Below are positions 11,484 through 50,109 of a stretch of DNA of 64,000 bases, piece by piece. The stretch is taken from positions 23,336,801 to 23,400,800 of the forward strand of contig CM055106.1 of assembly GCA_029204225.1 (NCBI GenBank), read 5' to 3'. This DNA is from Diphasiastrum complanatum. Lineage: Eukaryota > Streptophyta > Lycopodiopsida > Lycopodiales > Lycopodiaceae. Each line of letters starts with the position of its first letter. Position 1 is the stretch's first letter. A program made the position numbers and the translations under genes. The notes under the pieces were generated by a model. The model did not search any database and was not told where the DNA came from. It was given only the letters and a program-made list of their open reading frames with translations.

Positions 11484-12328
11484 CCTTGGTGGCTGGAATC
11501 ACCAGACAAGAACAGAGAGCTGTAAATTCACGACAGTTTGTTGGCTAGGAAGCACAAAACCGAGTCTGTGAAGATTCGTGGAACGGCTCAAAACTGTAAA
11601 AAGGATTCAGAGACAGGGAATTGTTGGTTGAGTCAAAAAGCAAGCAAGTTTGAAGTTGAAAAATTCTTCTGGAGGGTTGCTTGGCATTTGTGATTGGTTT
11701 GAATCCAATCGAATACCGTTTGAAGAGCAGTTTGGAGCAGAAGATAACCTACAGTAGGGCGACCTCAGTCAGCTAGGAGCTGCAAAGGAAAGCTCAGAGA
11801 AAGCCTGAGTAAAGCTCAGTATATTCTTCTCTTAAAAAATTGCTAGGGTTTCAAGAGACAAAATCAGAGATATCTCCCTATAGGAGGACATTTTTCAAGC
11901 TGTGAGAGGCTGTGAATGGGCGTCTTGGTAGCACGATTCTACGGTAGGAAGGTCGCGACTGGCCGTGGAGGAGGAAGACAGCTAGAGTGATTAATGAAGA
12001 GCATCCATAGCCCGTGAAGGAGTCTCCATCGCTGGTAGAGAGAGAAGAAGGGGAGTTCGCGGGAGCTGACGTGCGCTCAGTCATGATCACCAGCTAGTGG
12101 CCCAAAGTGTTCAGTACTTTGAGGGCCTTTGATCAACGCACAGACGCATTGACAACCGTCTGATCTTGGTTTTGGAAAACGACGCCAGTTTGGCTTTCAA
12201 TTTGGCGAAAGAGCGGCGGGTGGCCTGGTAAGCTAAAAATTGTAGGTCATTATTATCAATTTCTGACATCACGGTTGGCTCTAGCATACACTTTATAGCC
12301 TACAGGTGAAGTTTTAAGCAGTTCGGAG

Positions 12329-13312
12329 ATGGCAAACATCAATGAGGCAATTTTGGGCGATGCAAGCAAACTTGATGGGGCTTCTAACTACAACATCTGG
12401 AAACTCAAAATGAAGAGCATTTTGATGGAAAAAGAGTTGTGGGAAATCGTGGCAGGTATTGAAGTCCGACCAAATACCACTCCAGGTGACATAAGGGCCT
12501 TTGATAAAATGGCACAGAGAGCATTATCCTTGATCAATCTTTCAATGAAAGACCATGTGATCACTCACATAAGTGATGCTACGACGGCTAGGGGAGCTTG
12601 GGAAGCTCTTAGAATGCAATTTTAAACTTGCAATCCAGCTCGAGCCATGTTCTTGAAGTCAAGATTGAACACAGTAAGAATGGAAGAAAATGAATCAGTG
12701 GGATCCTTCTTCACCAGGATAAAGGAGCTGAGAGATCAACTTGTGGCAATTGGAGAACCAATCAGAGATATTGAATTGGTACATACCACAATGAGCGGTG
12801 TCTCGGAAGGGCTATAGATGTTTGTGAGTGGCATTGCTTCGAGGGAGAGGTTGCTTACTTTTGAAGACTTCCACATAATCATGTTGCAAGAAGAGCAGTG
12901 TCGCGAAGTGGTGAAGTCAAGACAAACTCCACAGGAGGATCAAGTCTTGCTTGCTAAAGGCAAGCAGAAAGGATGGAAAAGGATCCCTAAGAAATCCAAG
13001 GATGATGATGACGAAGGAGAATCGTCATCAAAAGGGAAAAAGAAGAAGAAAGGAAAATGTTACTATTGCCACAAACTATGCCATTGGGCACGCGAGTGTT
13101 ATAAGAAGAAAGTAGACATAAAGGCGGGAAAAATGACTCGACAAGGAAACGTTGCCGAAAATGATGGAGAAGATGACGAGACAAGTGTTTTCTCATCGGC
13201 ATTGGCATCCCAAGTTGATGATGGTGCCAAATGGTTCATAGATTCAGGCACCACAAGGCATATGACCAGAAAACGTGATTGGTTTGTGACAAGCCACGTA
13301 GGCCTACCATAG
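12329..13312 (+). pseudogene. Copia-4 gag and protease (broken)
   Basis: The start at 12329 gives a typical Copia gag N-terminus (LDGASNYNIWKLKMKSIL). A TAA near 12623 and a TAG near 12816 break it. The later frame contains a lysine-rich linker and a complete CCHC knuckle CYYCHKLCHWAREC (about 13057-13098), then the protease site WFIDSGTTRHMT (about 13234-13270). The frame stops at 13312, exactly where repeat sequence begins. Gag would package RNA; this copy cannot make it whole. Confidence 0.88.
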
Positions 13313-13652
13313 GCCTGTGTGGCTTGTCACAGGGCCTACCATAGGCCTGTGTAGTAGGCCACATTGGCATACTATCTACCAAGTCTATCATAGGTTGCCA
13401 CATGGCAAGCCACATAGGCCTACCACATGGCAAATCATGCAAGCTTGGGGTTTGCCACATGGCAAGCCATGTAGGCCTACCATAGGCTTGTGCGATAAGC
13501 CAACTTACAATGTAGGCTTGAGTGGACCCAAAGAAAGAGAGATAAGCATGGCATAGGTCTGCCATGCAAGCATGTTGCAGGTTGCAACATAGGCTTGCCA
13601 TAGGCTTGTGTGGCAAGCCAACTAGGCTCTACCACGTACGCTTGAATGGACC

Positions 13653-13726
<74 letters not shown>

Positions 13727-14010
13727 TGGGGTTCGCAAGCTACCACGTGGAAAACCATGTAGGGTTGGTACTTCCCATGTCATAAGCCACGTATGACTAC
13801 CATAGGCATGTCATAAATCTACTATCTGCCAATCTTGTCGTAGGTTGCCATGTGGAAAGTCACGTAGGTCTATCGCATGGCAAGTCCTTCAAGCTTAATA
13901 GGGTTTGCCACGTGGCAAACCACGTAGGTCTAACATAGGCTTGTGTGGCAAGCCAACCAAGCTCGCCATGTAGGCTTGAGTGGACCTACAGAGAGAGAGC
14001 TTGGTAGGCC
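13300..14010. repeat. Complex repeat rich in TAGGCCTACCATAGGC
   Basis: Diverged copies of short motifs (GGCCTACCATAGGC, TTGTGTGGCAAGCCA, CACATGGCAAGCCA) alternate over 700 bp. A longer unit, 13367-13540, recurs at about 13814-14004 (offset near 447 bp), and both copies end in a motif like GGCTTGAGTGGACC followed by a GA-rich run. GGCCTACCATAGGCC-like words are themselves near-palindromic. Open frames here (repeats such as GLPHGKPCRPTIGL) are compositional, not genes. Confidence 0.75.
13654..13725. repeat. (GA)n microsatellite
   Basis: A 72-bp GA run with one interruption (GAAAG), placed inside the complex repeat after one copy of its GGACCT motif. Confidence 0.97.
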
Positions 14011-14084
14011 ACAATTCCTAGCTGTTCCTACCGATGCAATCCAATCTACAAGGCCAAAATCAAAGAAGAATAACAACACTTGTT

Positions 14085-14893
14085 AGATGCATACTGAGTA
14101 AGTTTTCCCAATCGTCATCGTTCCTAAGAAAAATGGAAAACTCCGCATCTATGTCAACTTTAAGAAACTTAATGTCGTCACAGAACGTAATCATTTTCCA
14201 TTACCTTTCAGCAAATCCATCTTAGAAAATCTAACAGGAGATGAGGCCTATTCATTCTTAGATGGCTTTAGCGGCTACAACATGATTCAAATTGTTGAAG
14301 AAGATCAACATAAAACCGCTTTTGCCACAGAATGGAAAACCTTATGTTGGAAAGTCATGCTCTTTAGTCTCTGTAATGCTCTTAGCACATTCCAGGTGTT
14401 ATGCAAGCTACCTTTTCTTAGCAAATGGGAGATACCCTAGAAGTTTACTTGGACGATTTAGGAGCACATTCAGAAGAAACACGTCATCTGTTTGTGCTGG
14501 AATTTTTTCTTATCCAATGTCAATGCTTCGGAATCTCTTTAAATCCTAAAAAATGCTAGATATGGGTAACACATGGCATTGTCTTAGGGCATACTATTTC
14601 AAAAAATGACATCTCAACTGACCCTGACAAGGTCTTGATCATTCAAAATTTGCCAGAACCTTGTATTATCTATGAAGTCTATTCATTCATAGGCCACACT
14701 AATTATTATCGCAAATAAAGCACAATTAATTTATAAGGTGGTCGTTGTTTTCAAATGGACTGATGAACAAACGAGTTGCATTTGTACAAGCAAGGATTAG
14801 ATGGAATTATCCGATGATGTCTTACTGAAGGTGAAATAAGCTCAGTTATATCCCTAATCCATGAAGGTGTTGGAGCTGGTCATTTTTTTTTTA
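14085..14893 (+). pseudogene. Gypsy-3: RT to integrase zinc-finger fragment
   Basis: Translating around frameshifts gives VPKKNGKLRI, FPLPFSKSILENLTGDEAYS, FLDGFSGYN and a catalytic YLDD in LEVYLDDLGAHS (about 14445), a Ty3/Gypsy RT. Later come IVLGHTIS and an integrase zinc-binding start (LTEGEISSVISLIHEG, GAGHF near 14885). The FLDGFSGYN form recalls the Athila-like non-chromodomain lineage, which differs from the two chromodomain Gypsy elements in intron 1. RNase H is deleted between about 14760 and 14790. Many stops; no LTR seen. Confidence 0.75.
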
Positions 14894-15193
14894 CATATGG
14901 AATTGCCCTCATGAGAATGCTCATGATTAACTCTTGCTTGAATATATGCACATCATAGCTTGTGTAATCACTAGGCAAAAATTGCAAGGAAATAAATATC
15001 AAGACATCAAATAATGAAACTCAATACATATTAGATTATGATTGCGAAAACCAAATAGAAATTAGACTAACAAATTACCTTTGCAAAGTTAACTTGTTCT
15101 TGAAATTTATACCAGGGGCTTAATGGAGTCATGCCTCTCTTCCTAACAAGAAGGAACAAACTTGGCCCCCTATGCCAAGTGGAGAGAGAGATT

Positions 15194-15229
<36 letters not shown>

Positions 15230-15950
15230 CACTTCCTGCATGTTGAAAGGTGCTATGTAGTTTCATTAGGTCGATTTTGCTCGCAAGTGTCCTACTTTGG
15301 ATAATTATCATTAGCATTATTGAACAAATTTGATTTCTTTATAAAGCTTCTTGTTGCACAATACCTCTTCAAGAAATAAGCACATATAGGTGATGGGAAA
15401 TGGGAAGAAAACCCTAATTGGAAATGATAAATAGAGTGAGCGAGAGATTTGATTTTTATGAATAAAAAAATCTACTAAACTTGAAAACATAATACTGCAA
15501 TTAAATGCAAAAAAACTACATGATGAGTACACCACGCCATCAATGTTTCAATGGAAAGCATATATGACCACCTCCATCCAAGGAGCCAAGGAGTATCATG
15601 AACCCATTCAGTTCTCAAGTGCTATTTGGGAAAAAGAAATACGTTATTACAAAGTGCTAGCGGCATTCTTGTAGTTTTACACATGTGAGCGTGCAATTGG
15701 TGTGGAGCGTGCTGGCATAATGTCTATCTACCAACAAGAGTGATGCGTGGTGTAAGTGCGTAATTTGACCAAGTCTAAATTCCATATGGCGTCTTGACTT
15801 GGGGGCTGCGGCTGCGGCCCAGGCCATCCAGTCCACAAGCCTAAAGAGCACTAGTTTACACTTGGGCTTATCTTTATGCCACTACCATAAGGCGTGGGCC
15901 AGGCTTACAAAGCCTACACTAGGTTTATGCCACGTGTTTAACTCTCATTG
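14894..15950. other. Upstream region of the phosphatase gene, no other gene seen
   Basis: AT-rich DNA with a GA tract at 15181-15229 and short overlapping frames lacking recognisable domains. From about 15800 the composition becomes GC-richer (GGCTGCGGCTGCGGCCCAGG). The phosphatase promoter should lie here or just downstream, but I cannot single out a convincing TATA box. Confidence 0.45.
15181..15229. repeat. (GA)n microsatellite, interrupted
   Basis: A GA-rich run of about 49 bp with ATT and AAA interruptions, some 1.75 kb upstream of the phosphatase start codon. Confidence 0.9.
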
Positions 15951-16979
15951 GTGCCTAATTCTTGAGCCCTTTTTCCCCAAAAACTCTTCCTGTTTTTATG
16001 GTGCTCTTTCCTTCTACCATCTCTTGTCTTCTTCTTCGTCGTCTCTTCTTTTTTCTCTGGATCGGTTGGCTTGCTGCTCTTTTCCTAGCGGCTGCCTCAT
16101 CGCCTGCCTTCCTATGAATTCTCAGCCCTCTCTTAGTGCATTTGCATCGTCATTCATCACATATATCCAGTTTTGCAGATCATGTTCAATTCCCATGGCA
16201 TTTAGTGTCTGTGTCTGCCAGCGCTTTGTTTGATACATCCTAAACACAGGTCTTTGTTGATGTTGATGCTGATGCTGATGCTGCAGACTTGAGAATCGGC
16301 TAGCCCTTCTTTGCAACTGATTATCATCCATCGCATATATGCAGTTTTGCAGATCGTGTTTATACCCTCAATTCCATGGTGATTAGGGTTTGCGATCGCT
16401 TTGTCTGATCCATCTGAATCTGAGGTCTTTGTTGATGCTGCACATGAGGATTTGTTCATATGCTTATTTTGGTATGGTGTTTTGGTATCGGGCTTTTTCA
16501 GGCTATGAATGTTTTTTTTGTGATTTAAGCATAAACTTTGGATCGATTATCATATCCTTGGCGGAATTTCAGGGGCCGAACGTTTTTGTAAGTCCCTGGT
16601 TGAATTGATCAGCAGAGGTTTGAAGCAAATCACTTTCTTGATGCGGATCATACGATTTTTAGTGCAGCATATGACTTTGGTCTTTTTCCCAGTTGGTAAA
16701 CAATTGCACGGAAAGTTGGCCTCCCGCCTTCTTGCCTGTCTTAAGAGCGATGGCAATACAGGAGGTGATAATGGCTAAATAGTACTCCCAAAGTCATACC
16801 ACCCAATTTGATTCAGATTCTAATAGATCGAGATTTCTTGGACTTGCTTTGGCACAGCCATAAGTTTCAGTCCGCGAAAATTGCACATTATCAGGGTTTC
16901 AATCTAGTGTGAGTGGGCAGACATGGGCAGTATGCCTGAGCATCTGGATGATGCAGAAATAGTGGCGATGGCTTGAGAA
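15950..16979 (+). promoter_or_regulatory. Probable promoter/5' leader of the phosphatase gene
   Basis: The stretch from 15960 to 16110 is pyrimidine-rich (TCTTCTTCTTCG, CTTTTTTCTCTGG), as is common around plant transcription starts. 16150-16292 and 16321-16450 are diverged tandem copies sharing CAGTTTTGCAGATC, GGTCTTTGTTGATG and a TGATGC run. A leader intron with an acceptor such as ATCTAG near 16910 is possible. Transcript ends cannot be placed from sequence alone. Confidence 0.4.
16923..16976 (+). promoter_or_regulatory. uORF, 17 codons, ending 3 nt before the PP2C start
   Basis: ATG at 16923 opens MGSMPEHLDDAEIVAMA and stops with TGA at 16974-16976. One codon (GAA) separates this stop from the phosphatase ATG at 16980, in the same frame. 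If it lies in the mature leader it would force re-initiation or leaky scanning. The same TGA fixes 16980 as the earliest in-frame start. Confidence 0.5.
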
Positions 16980-44774
<27,795 letters not shown>

Positions 44775-46320
44775 AGTACATTTGAAGAGTATGGAAAAGA
44801 GTCAAATTTCATCTGCGTTTGGTTTCCCATATTCCTCTCAACTTTTGCGCAAATGTCCTTGCCTTTTATGATAACCTTGTTCCATGAAAAGGCTTGGCAG
44901 TGGCAATGGTTTGGAATACTACATTTTCTACAGTTGCAAAGACTGAAAATTTCTGGAAGGACAACTGGGTTCATATGTATATGCAAGGTTTCTGTTAAAC
45001 TGTTTTGGGCTTTGCAAATTCATGTGATTAAGGTTTTTTAGCTAATGTCGATCAACAAGCCATTCAATTCAATATTGTGCTTTTATAACACGTTGCTCTG
45101 TAAGGTTGCCAAATCTGAATAGCATCTATATTCAATGTCCCTCTCCCTGCTAAACAAGCAATACAAAAGCTCAATTCAATACCCTATGTAACAGGCATCG
45201 CTCATTAGATACCCAATATGCTTTTTCATATATTTTTGTCATGACAATAGGACTGGCAAGGCACTAGACAACAGGTTGATGACAGTGACTGTATGTTTTC
45301 TTGAGGGTTCACATAGCTCACAGAACTTTCAGGTTCATGTTTTTGCCTTGTTAATGTATCTCATCTTGAAGCGTGAATCAATGAAGAACATCTGTGCTTC
45401 AGCACTGAGCTTCAGGATCTGAATATGCTGTATTGGTTTTTGACAAATTCGAGATTTGGTATTGCTCATTTCTGATGTGATATATGATTTAGTTGTGAAG
45501 TGATGAAAACTATCACATTCAGAGTTTTTAAGTATGTCACATTAGATGTATGTGTGTCAGGTGTCGTCTGGATGCCATCTTTGTATTTCAGGACTTTAGC
45601 TTTTGGAACATATTCCACTAAGAAAAGGCAGACATAGAACTCTTATGTAATACACTAATAATTTTAATTGAAAGAATGAATAGAATCTAAAATAAACTTC
45701 TTACAAAGTGATCATATGATTTCTTTAAGGGTATGAAACCTAGTGAGTTTTACAAGCACTTTCTATGACACTACAGTGCCCACCATCACCTTCAGAGTGT
45801 GAGTGGCCACACACAGACACACACACACACCAACCTACTCTTTTTTCTAATGTTTTCATCGATCGTCCATCAAAATATAAAATGATTTTTCTTCTAGGGT
45901 CACCCATCAATAAAAAAAATAAATGCTCATATAGTCAAAATGTTGTACAATTGATGCAATCAACAGATTTTTCAAAAACTCTTTGTAAATTGTTCTCACA
46001 TTATATTTGTGGTTTTTCAAGAGCTTGGTCGAAGGAGCAAGAACCATGGAACAATATTGATATTCATGCAAAAGTTTTTCTTCCAAATACTTTACATTGA
46101 TATACAATAATGCTTTAGAAGGAAAAGTGGGGATGCAATATTTGCAAACCCAAGTGATTGCACAACTTGTATGAATAAAGCATGTGCAACACTTGGTATG
46201 TCCAAGGACAAGCTTAATTGGGGATGGCATCATTACATGTGATAAATACGTATAACAAAAAAATGGATGATTTTAGCAAGGAAAGCTAGACAATGGCAAT
46301 ACCAATTCATCGATATCCAA
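44775..46320. other. PP2C 3' UTR and downstream DNA
   Basis: The 3' UTR must begin at 44775; a polyadenylation site cannot be fixed, though AATAA-type AT-rich words occur around 45650-45700. A short CA repeat lies near 45819-45830. No gene is seen. Confidence 0.5.
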
Positions 46321-46329
46321 GTTGTGTAG

Positions 46330-47310
46330 AACTAATTGCATGATGTTTGTAAAGCCTCAGTACGATTTTTCCTTTCAGCTACCCCATTTTGTTGAGGTGT
46401 ATCAACCTATGGAAACTCCTGTTTAATGCCATGCCCCTTGCAAAAGTCAATAAAAGCTATGGAATGATACTCACCACCACGATTTGGCTAAGTATCTTTA
46501 TCTTAGCACCTGACTGATTTTCCACCAATGCTTTGAAGCTTTTGAAGCATCCAAATGTGTCAGACTTCTGCTTAATGGTGTAGATCCAGGTCTTTCGTGA
46601 GTAATCATCAATGAAGGTTATAAAATAAAATGCTCCACCAATAGACATTACCTTCATTGGTTCACATAGGTCAGAGCGTATCAACTCAAGCACTCGTTTT
46701 GCCCTTGTTGCTGCTCTTTTGTTGAACTTCATCTTATATAACTTGCCTAGCATGCACTCCTTGCAAATGGACTCTTCCTTGTCATCCAAGCTAGGTAAAC
46801 ATGTTACCATCTTGAGCTTACGAAGTAGCCTCAAGTTCTTGAAGTTCAAATGCCCCATACGTCTATGCCATAAATCACTTTGTAATATAGATGTTGATGC
46901 TAATGCATTGCACTTCATAACAACATTATTTAACTTGTATGAACCACAAGTTTTATCCCTAAAGCCATTAACAATCACCTTGAAACTCTGTTTCACATCC
47001 TTGATCTGGCATTTCTTGTTGTTGAACTCCACCTTCAACTTATGATCTGTCATTGTACCAACAGATAATAGACTCTTCTAAAGACTAGGAACGTACAACA
47101 CATTTTCAATTACCTTTACATGTCCATCAGGAAATTGAATAGGCACTGCACCAACTCCATGAATTGGGCACTCATCGCCATTCGCATGCGCAACTCTATC
47201 TCCATCGTCAGTAAGCTCTAGGTTTTTAAACCATGATTTGTTGCCAGTCATGTGTCTCGTTGCTCTCGAGTCCACGTACCAATGCGTGTAATCAATGGAA
47301 TGAAACATTC
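46330..47310 (-). pseudogene. Copia-7a: antisense protease to integrase core
   Basis: The minus strand from 47308 reads HWYVDSRATRHMTG (protease, DSGA changed to DSRA), GHVKVIENVLYVPSL, then 47053-46457 with MTDHKLKVEFNNKKCQIKDV, LWHRRMGHLNFKNLRLL, CKECMLGKLYKMKF, LELIRSDLCEPM (catalytic D) and FITFIDDYSRKTWIY. After a frame change come GGEYHSIAF and TPQQNGVAERKNRTE (catalytic E) ending near 46330. The integrase C-terminal half is not here but lies on the plus strand at 47850-48340. Confidence 0.85.
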
Positions 47311-47850
47311 CAAAACCAAACTTGCCATAAACAATCCTTTACCAATAATTCATATGTCCGCAAAAAAAATGTAAGAAACAATTTATTGAGCATAAAAGAA
47401 ATAGGAGAAGAATGTAGCAACATATTGAAAACATTTGAGCCAACATTGTGGTTATTAGAAATATGTTATGATAAGCTTGATAGTTGTAATAGTTATTTGT
47501 CTCAAACTTAAGTTGTCAACTCACATGGTTGGGTATTGCTAGGAACCAACCTAAATCCAATTATTCACATGGTGTATATACCAAACAATAACATTAGAAT
47601 TATCTAAAATTCTTAAGCCCAACAAAAGTGAAAAATTGAAACAATGTACTATAATTTCCAAGGACTGGCACTTATTAAGTCTAGGTAATGAATTGTTTGA
47701 TCATAGGCTGTCTATGACAATCGGATCTTGTTGATTCAAGAGGTGTCTAAGACAACCCTGAATGTCACCAAAAAAATTATGAAAGAGAAAAATAGATAGA
47801 AACTTGAACGATTCAGAAGCAATAGCTGACACATTCAAATTGTATTGCCC
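47311..47850. other. Spacer between the two Copia-7 halves
   Basis: AT-rich DNA without recognised domains. If the inversion model is right, this would be gag-side sequence of the same element, but I see no knuckle in it. Confidence 0.45.
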
Positions 47851-48460
47851 TTGGGTAGAGTAAAAATCTTCCAAATATGTTTTGGGGTGAAGCAGTTAAG
47901 ATGACGATTTATATTTTGAATCGAAGTCCTACAAAGGTTGTAGAAAATCGAACTCCAAATGAAGCTTACACGGGTCGGAAGCCAGATGTAAGTCATTTGA
48001 AAGTGTTTGGTAGTATTACTTATGCTCACATACCTAAGGATTCAAGGAGCAAATTGGATTCTAAGGCGACCAAGTGTTTATTCCTTGGATATGATAGTCA
48101 AGAGAAGGGATACATGTTATATAAGAAAATCATCATAAGTAGGGATGTAGTCTTTGATAAGGAGGCAACTCATAAAGATACAAAGATACCTTATGATAAG
48201 GATCAGGATGGAGGAATCCCTATATTATGTGACGAGCTATTAGAGGAACCTGAATCGACACATGTATGGCCTATGCCAATCCAAGAACCTAGAGTGTCTT
48301 TGGTTGAGAAAGGAAAGAGGAAAGAGAGATCAAGCATATGAGATACTTATTCACCTCCTACTTCACCAGGTAGGAAGCATCCTACATCAGAAGCTAGATG
48401 GTGACTATGAAACTATCAAGGATAGTGTCATTATGGAACAAGGAGTAGTATTTTTTGTGA
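47850..48460 (+). pseudogene. Copia-7b: integrase C-terminal half, plus strand
   Basis: Starts NLPNMFWGEAVKMTIYILNR, then RTPNEAYTGRKPDVSHLKVF, YAHIPKDSRSKLD, KKIIISRDVVFDKE and PYDKDQDGGIPILCDELLEE, stop near 48339, with a broken tail (YSPPTSPGRKHPTSEAR) to about 48410. It starts about 25 residues after the point where Copia-7a ends and closely matches the Copia-3 integrase tail. Confidence 0.87.
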
Positions 48461-48746
48461 TTTTGTGAAAACCCTAATTTTGATTGGATCTCTAGATTGT
48501 GAGGTCATTAAACTTCATTTGAGTGTGTTTCAACCTTAGAAAGTGGCAAGAGTCATTAGATTGAGGATAGATCATAGGTTGATCAAGATTTCACTATTCT
48601 ATGTGTTGATTTGCTAGATATAATTGCTAGAAGAGAATTACGAGGTTCCATATCTTTGTGATTTCTTTTTTTAAACATTTGTTGTATTTCAAGAGAGTGC
48701 TTTGTGCATTTGAACAGGTTGAAAGACAGGATCGGGTCATTGCTAC
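48461..48746. other. Short gap, no gene seen
   Basis: AT-rich DNA ahead of a Copia gag start. No primer-binding site or LTR end is evident. Confidence 0.5.
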
Positions 48747-49427
48747 ATGGCTACATCAAATGGATACATGTTGGAAGGGAATGATAGGCTTACCTCAAGC
48801 AATTAGTCATTGTGGAAAGTGAGGATGGAATCACTTCTTGAGATGAATGATGTTTTGGATATTGTTGTAGGTTTGAGAGGTTTGGCATAAAATGATGGGA
48901 CACCTCAACTTCAAGTCATTGGAGGTAATGGCTAAGAAGCAAGTTGTGATTGGTCTTCCAAAATCTTTAAGTAGCATCAATCATGTTTGTGTGTGCTTTG
49001 TCAAAGTCATGTAGACTACCTTATTCTAGATCTGCAAAGCCTTTTCAAGTTGTACATTTGAATATTCATGGAATTACTACAATTAGCAATAGTGGAGCTA
49101 AGATGTATGTAACTTTCATTAATGATTTTAATAGATTTTGTTGGATCTATCTACTAAAGAGCGAAGATGGAGTGTATGATGTCTTTGTTAAGTTCAAGAA
49201 TGCAAGGGAGAACCAATTTTTCACAAGGATCAAGTGCTTAAGGATTGACAATGGTGGAGAGCACATATCTACCAAGTTCAAGGCTTTTTGTGATAAGCAT
49301 GGGACCAAGAGGGAGTATATGACACCAAGGACCCCACAACAAAATGGAGTGGCTGAGAGGAAGAATAGGACTTTATGTGAAAGTGCCAAAGCCATGAAGT
49401 TAAGTGCTAACCTTGATAAGCCATAAT
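48747..49427 (+). pseudogene. Copia-8: gag start fused to integrase
   Basis: ATG at 48747 opens a Copia gag (MLEGNDRLTSSN, SLWKVRMESLLEMNDVLDIV). After LRGLA it jumps straight to the GAG-pre-integrase GHLNFKSLEVMAKKQVVIGL, so most of gag and the protease are deleted. From 48983 the integrase core reads VVHLNIHGITT (first catalytic D is N), FINDFNRFCWIYLLK, LRIDNGGEHIS and TPQQNGVAERKNRTLCESAK. It breaks at about 49425 where an LTR begins and resumes near 50155. Confidence 0.85.
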
Positions 49428-49429
49428 TT

Positions 49430-50060
49430 TTAAGAAGTCCTAACTGTATGGATGCCATCACATCACAGCCAACTGGATGACGCATTTGGCGACCTAATTG
49501 CTTAGTATAAATAGCTATTCATATTCCTACATCTTAAGCACTTAGCAATATGATCAAAAGATCAACAAGTACTGAATTGTTAGCCCTCTCAAGCCTACGA
49601 GCTTGAACACTCCTGTGCATCCTAGCTCACTTCTTTAGAGTTGATTAGAAATTGCTATTGCGCTTACTGCTTATTAGTAGTTGCACTTAATTCGAACTTT
49701 TATTTTTTGCTGCTCAAAGATAGCTTAGAGTACACGGTTTTGATCCGCAAACTTGTTGTACTCATTTACATCTGTTTTGTTTTGATACTGAATCAATACT
49801 ATCTTCTTATTGCGTTCAACTCGTCTCATAATGTATGTGTTTCTGTAATACTTCACGACTGATTATTTGTCTGATAATTCAATGCTTAATAATTGGCTAC
49901 GTAATCATTGTAGTACTAATGATTTCAAAGTTAGTTACTATAAGATCGAACGCGATTTCTATCACAATTGTTTTGTTTGAAATTGATAGGCATAGTCATG
50001 CATAGAGAAAGAGGAAGATAGTTTATTCCGCTGCGCACGATAAGTTTTCTTTTTTTGTTC
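49430..50060 (+). repeat. LTR inserted within Copia-8 integrase
   Basis: An LTR-like block with TATA box TATAAATA (49506-49513). Its end (GGCTACGTAA, TTTCTATCAC, GGCATAGTCATGC, CCGCTGCGCAC) parallels the 3' LTR of Copia-1. Integrase sequence lies on both sides, so it is probably a solo LTR left by recombination. Both boundaries are approximate and I could not recognise a target duplication. Confidence 0.55.
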
Positions 50061-50109
50061 AATTCTATTCGACCTATCCTTTTTCACACCTCTTTCCAAC
50101 ACTTACAAC

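Larger units (their letters stand above)
11221..13312 (+). mobile_element. Copia-4: LTR end, leader, gag and protease
   Basis: About 245 bp of LTR (11221-11470) precede a primer-binding site, an 845-bp leader and a gag-protease coding region that is cut off at 13312 by an unrelated complex repeat. The LTR start is lost at the Copia-3 junction; integrase, RT and the 3' LTR are absent from the window. The leader is long for Copia and has no convincing ORF. Confidence 0.8.

Noticed and set aside
13236-13616. Minus-strand 126-codon frame rich in AYGRP repeats
   Set aside because: Comes from the complex repeat; composition is explained by the repeated DNA words.
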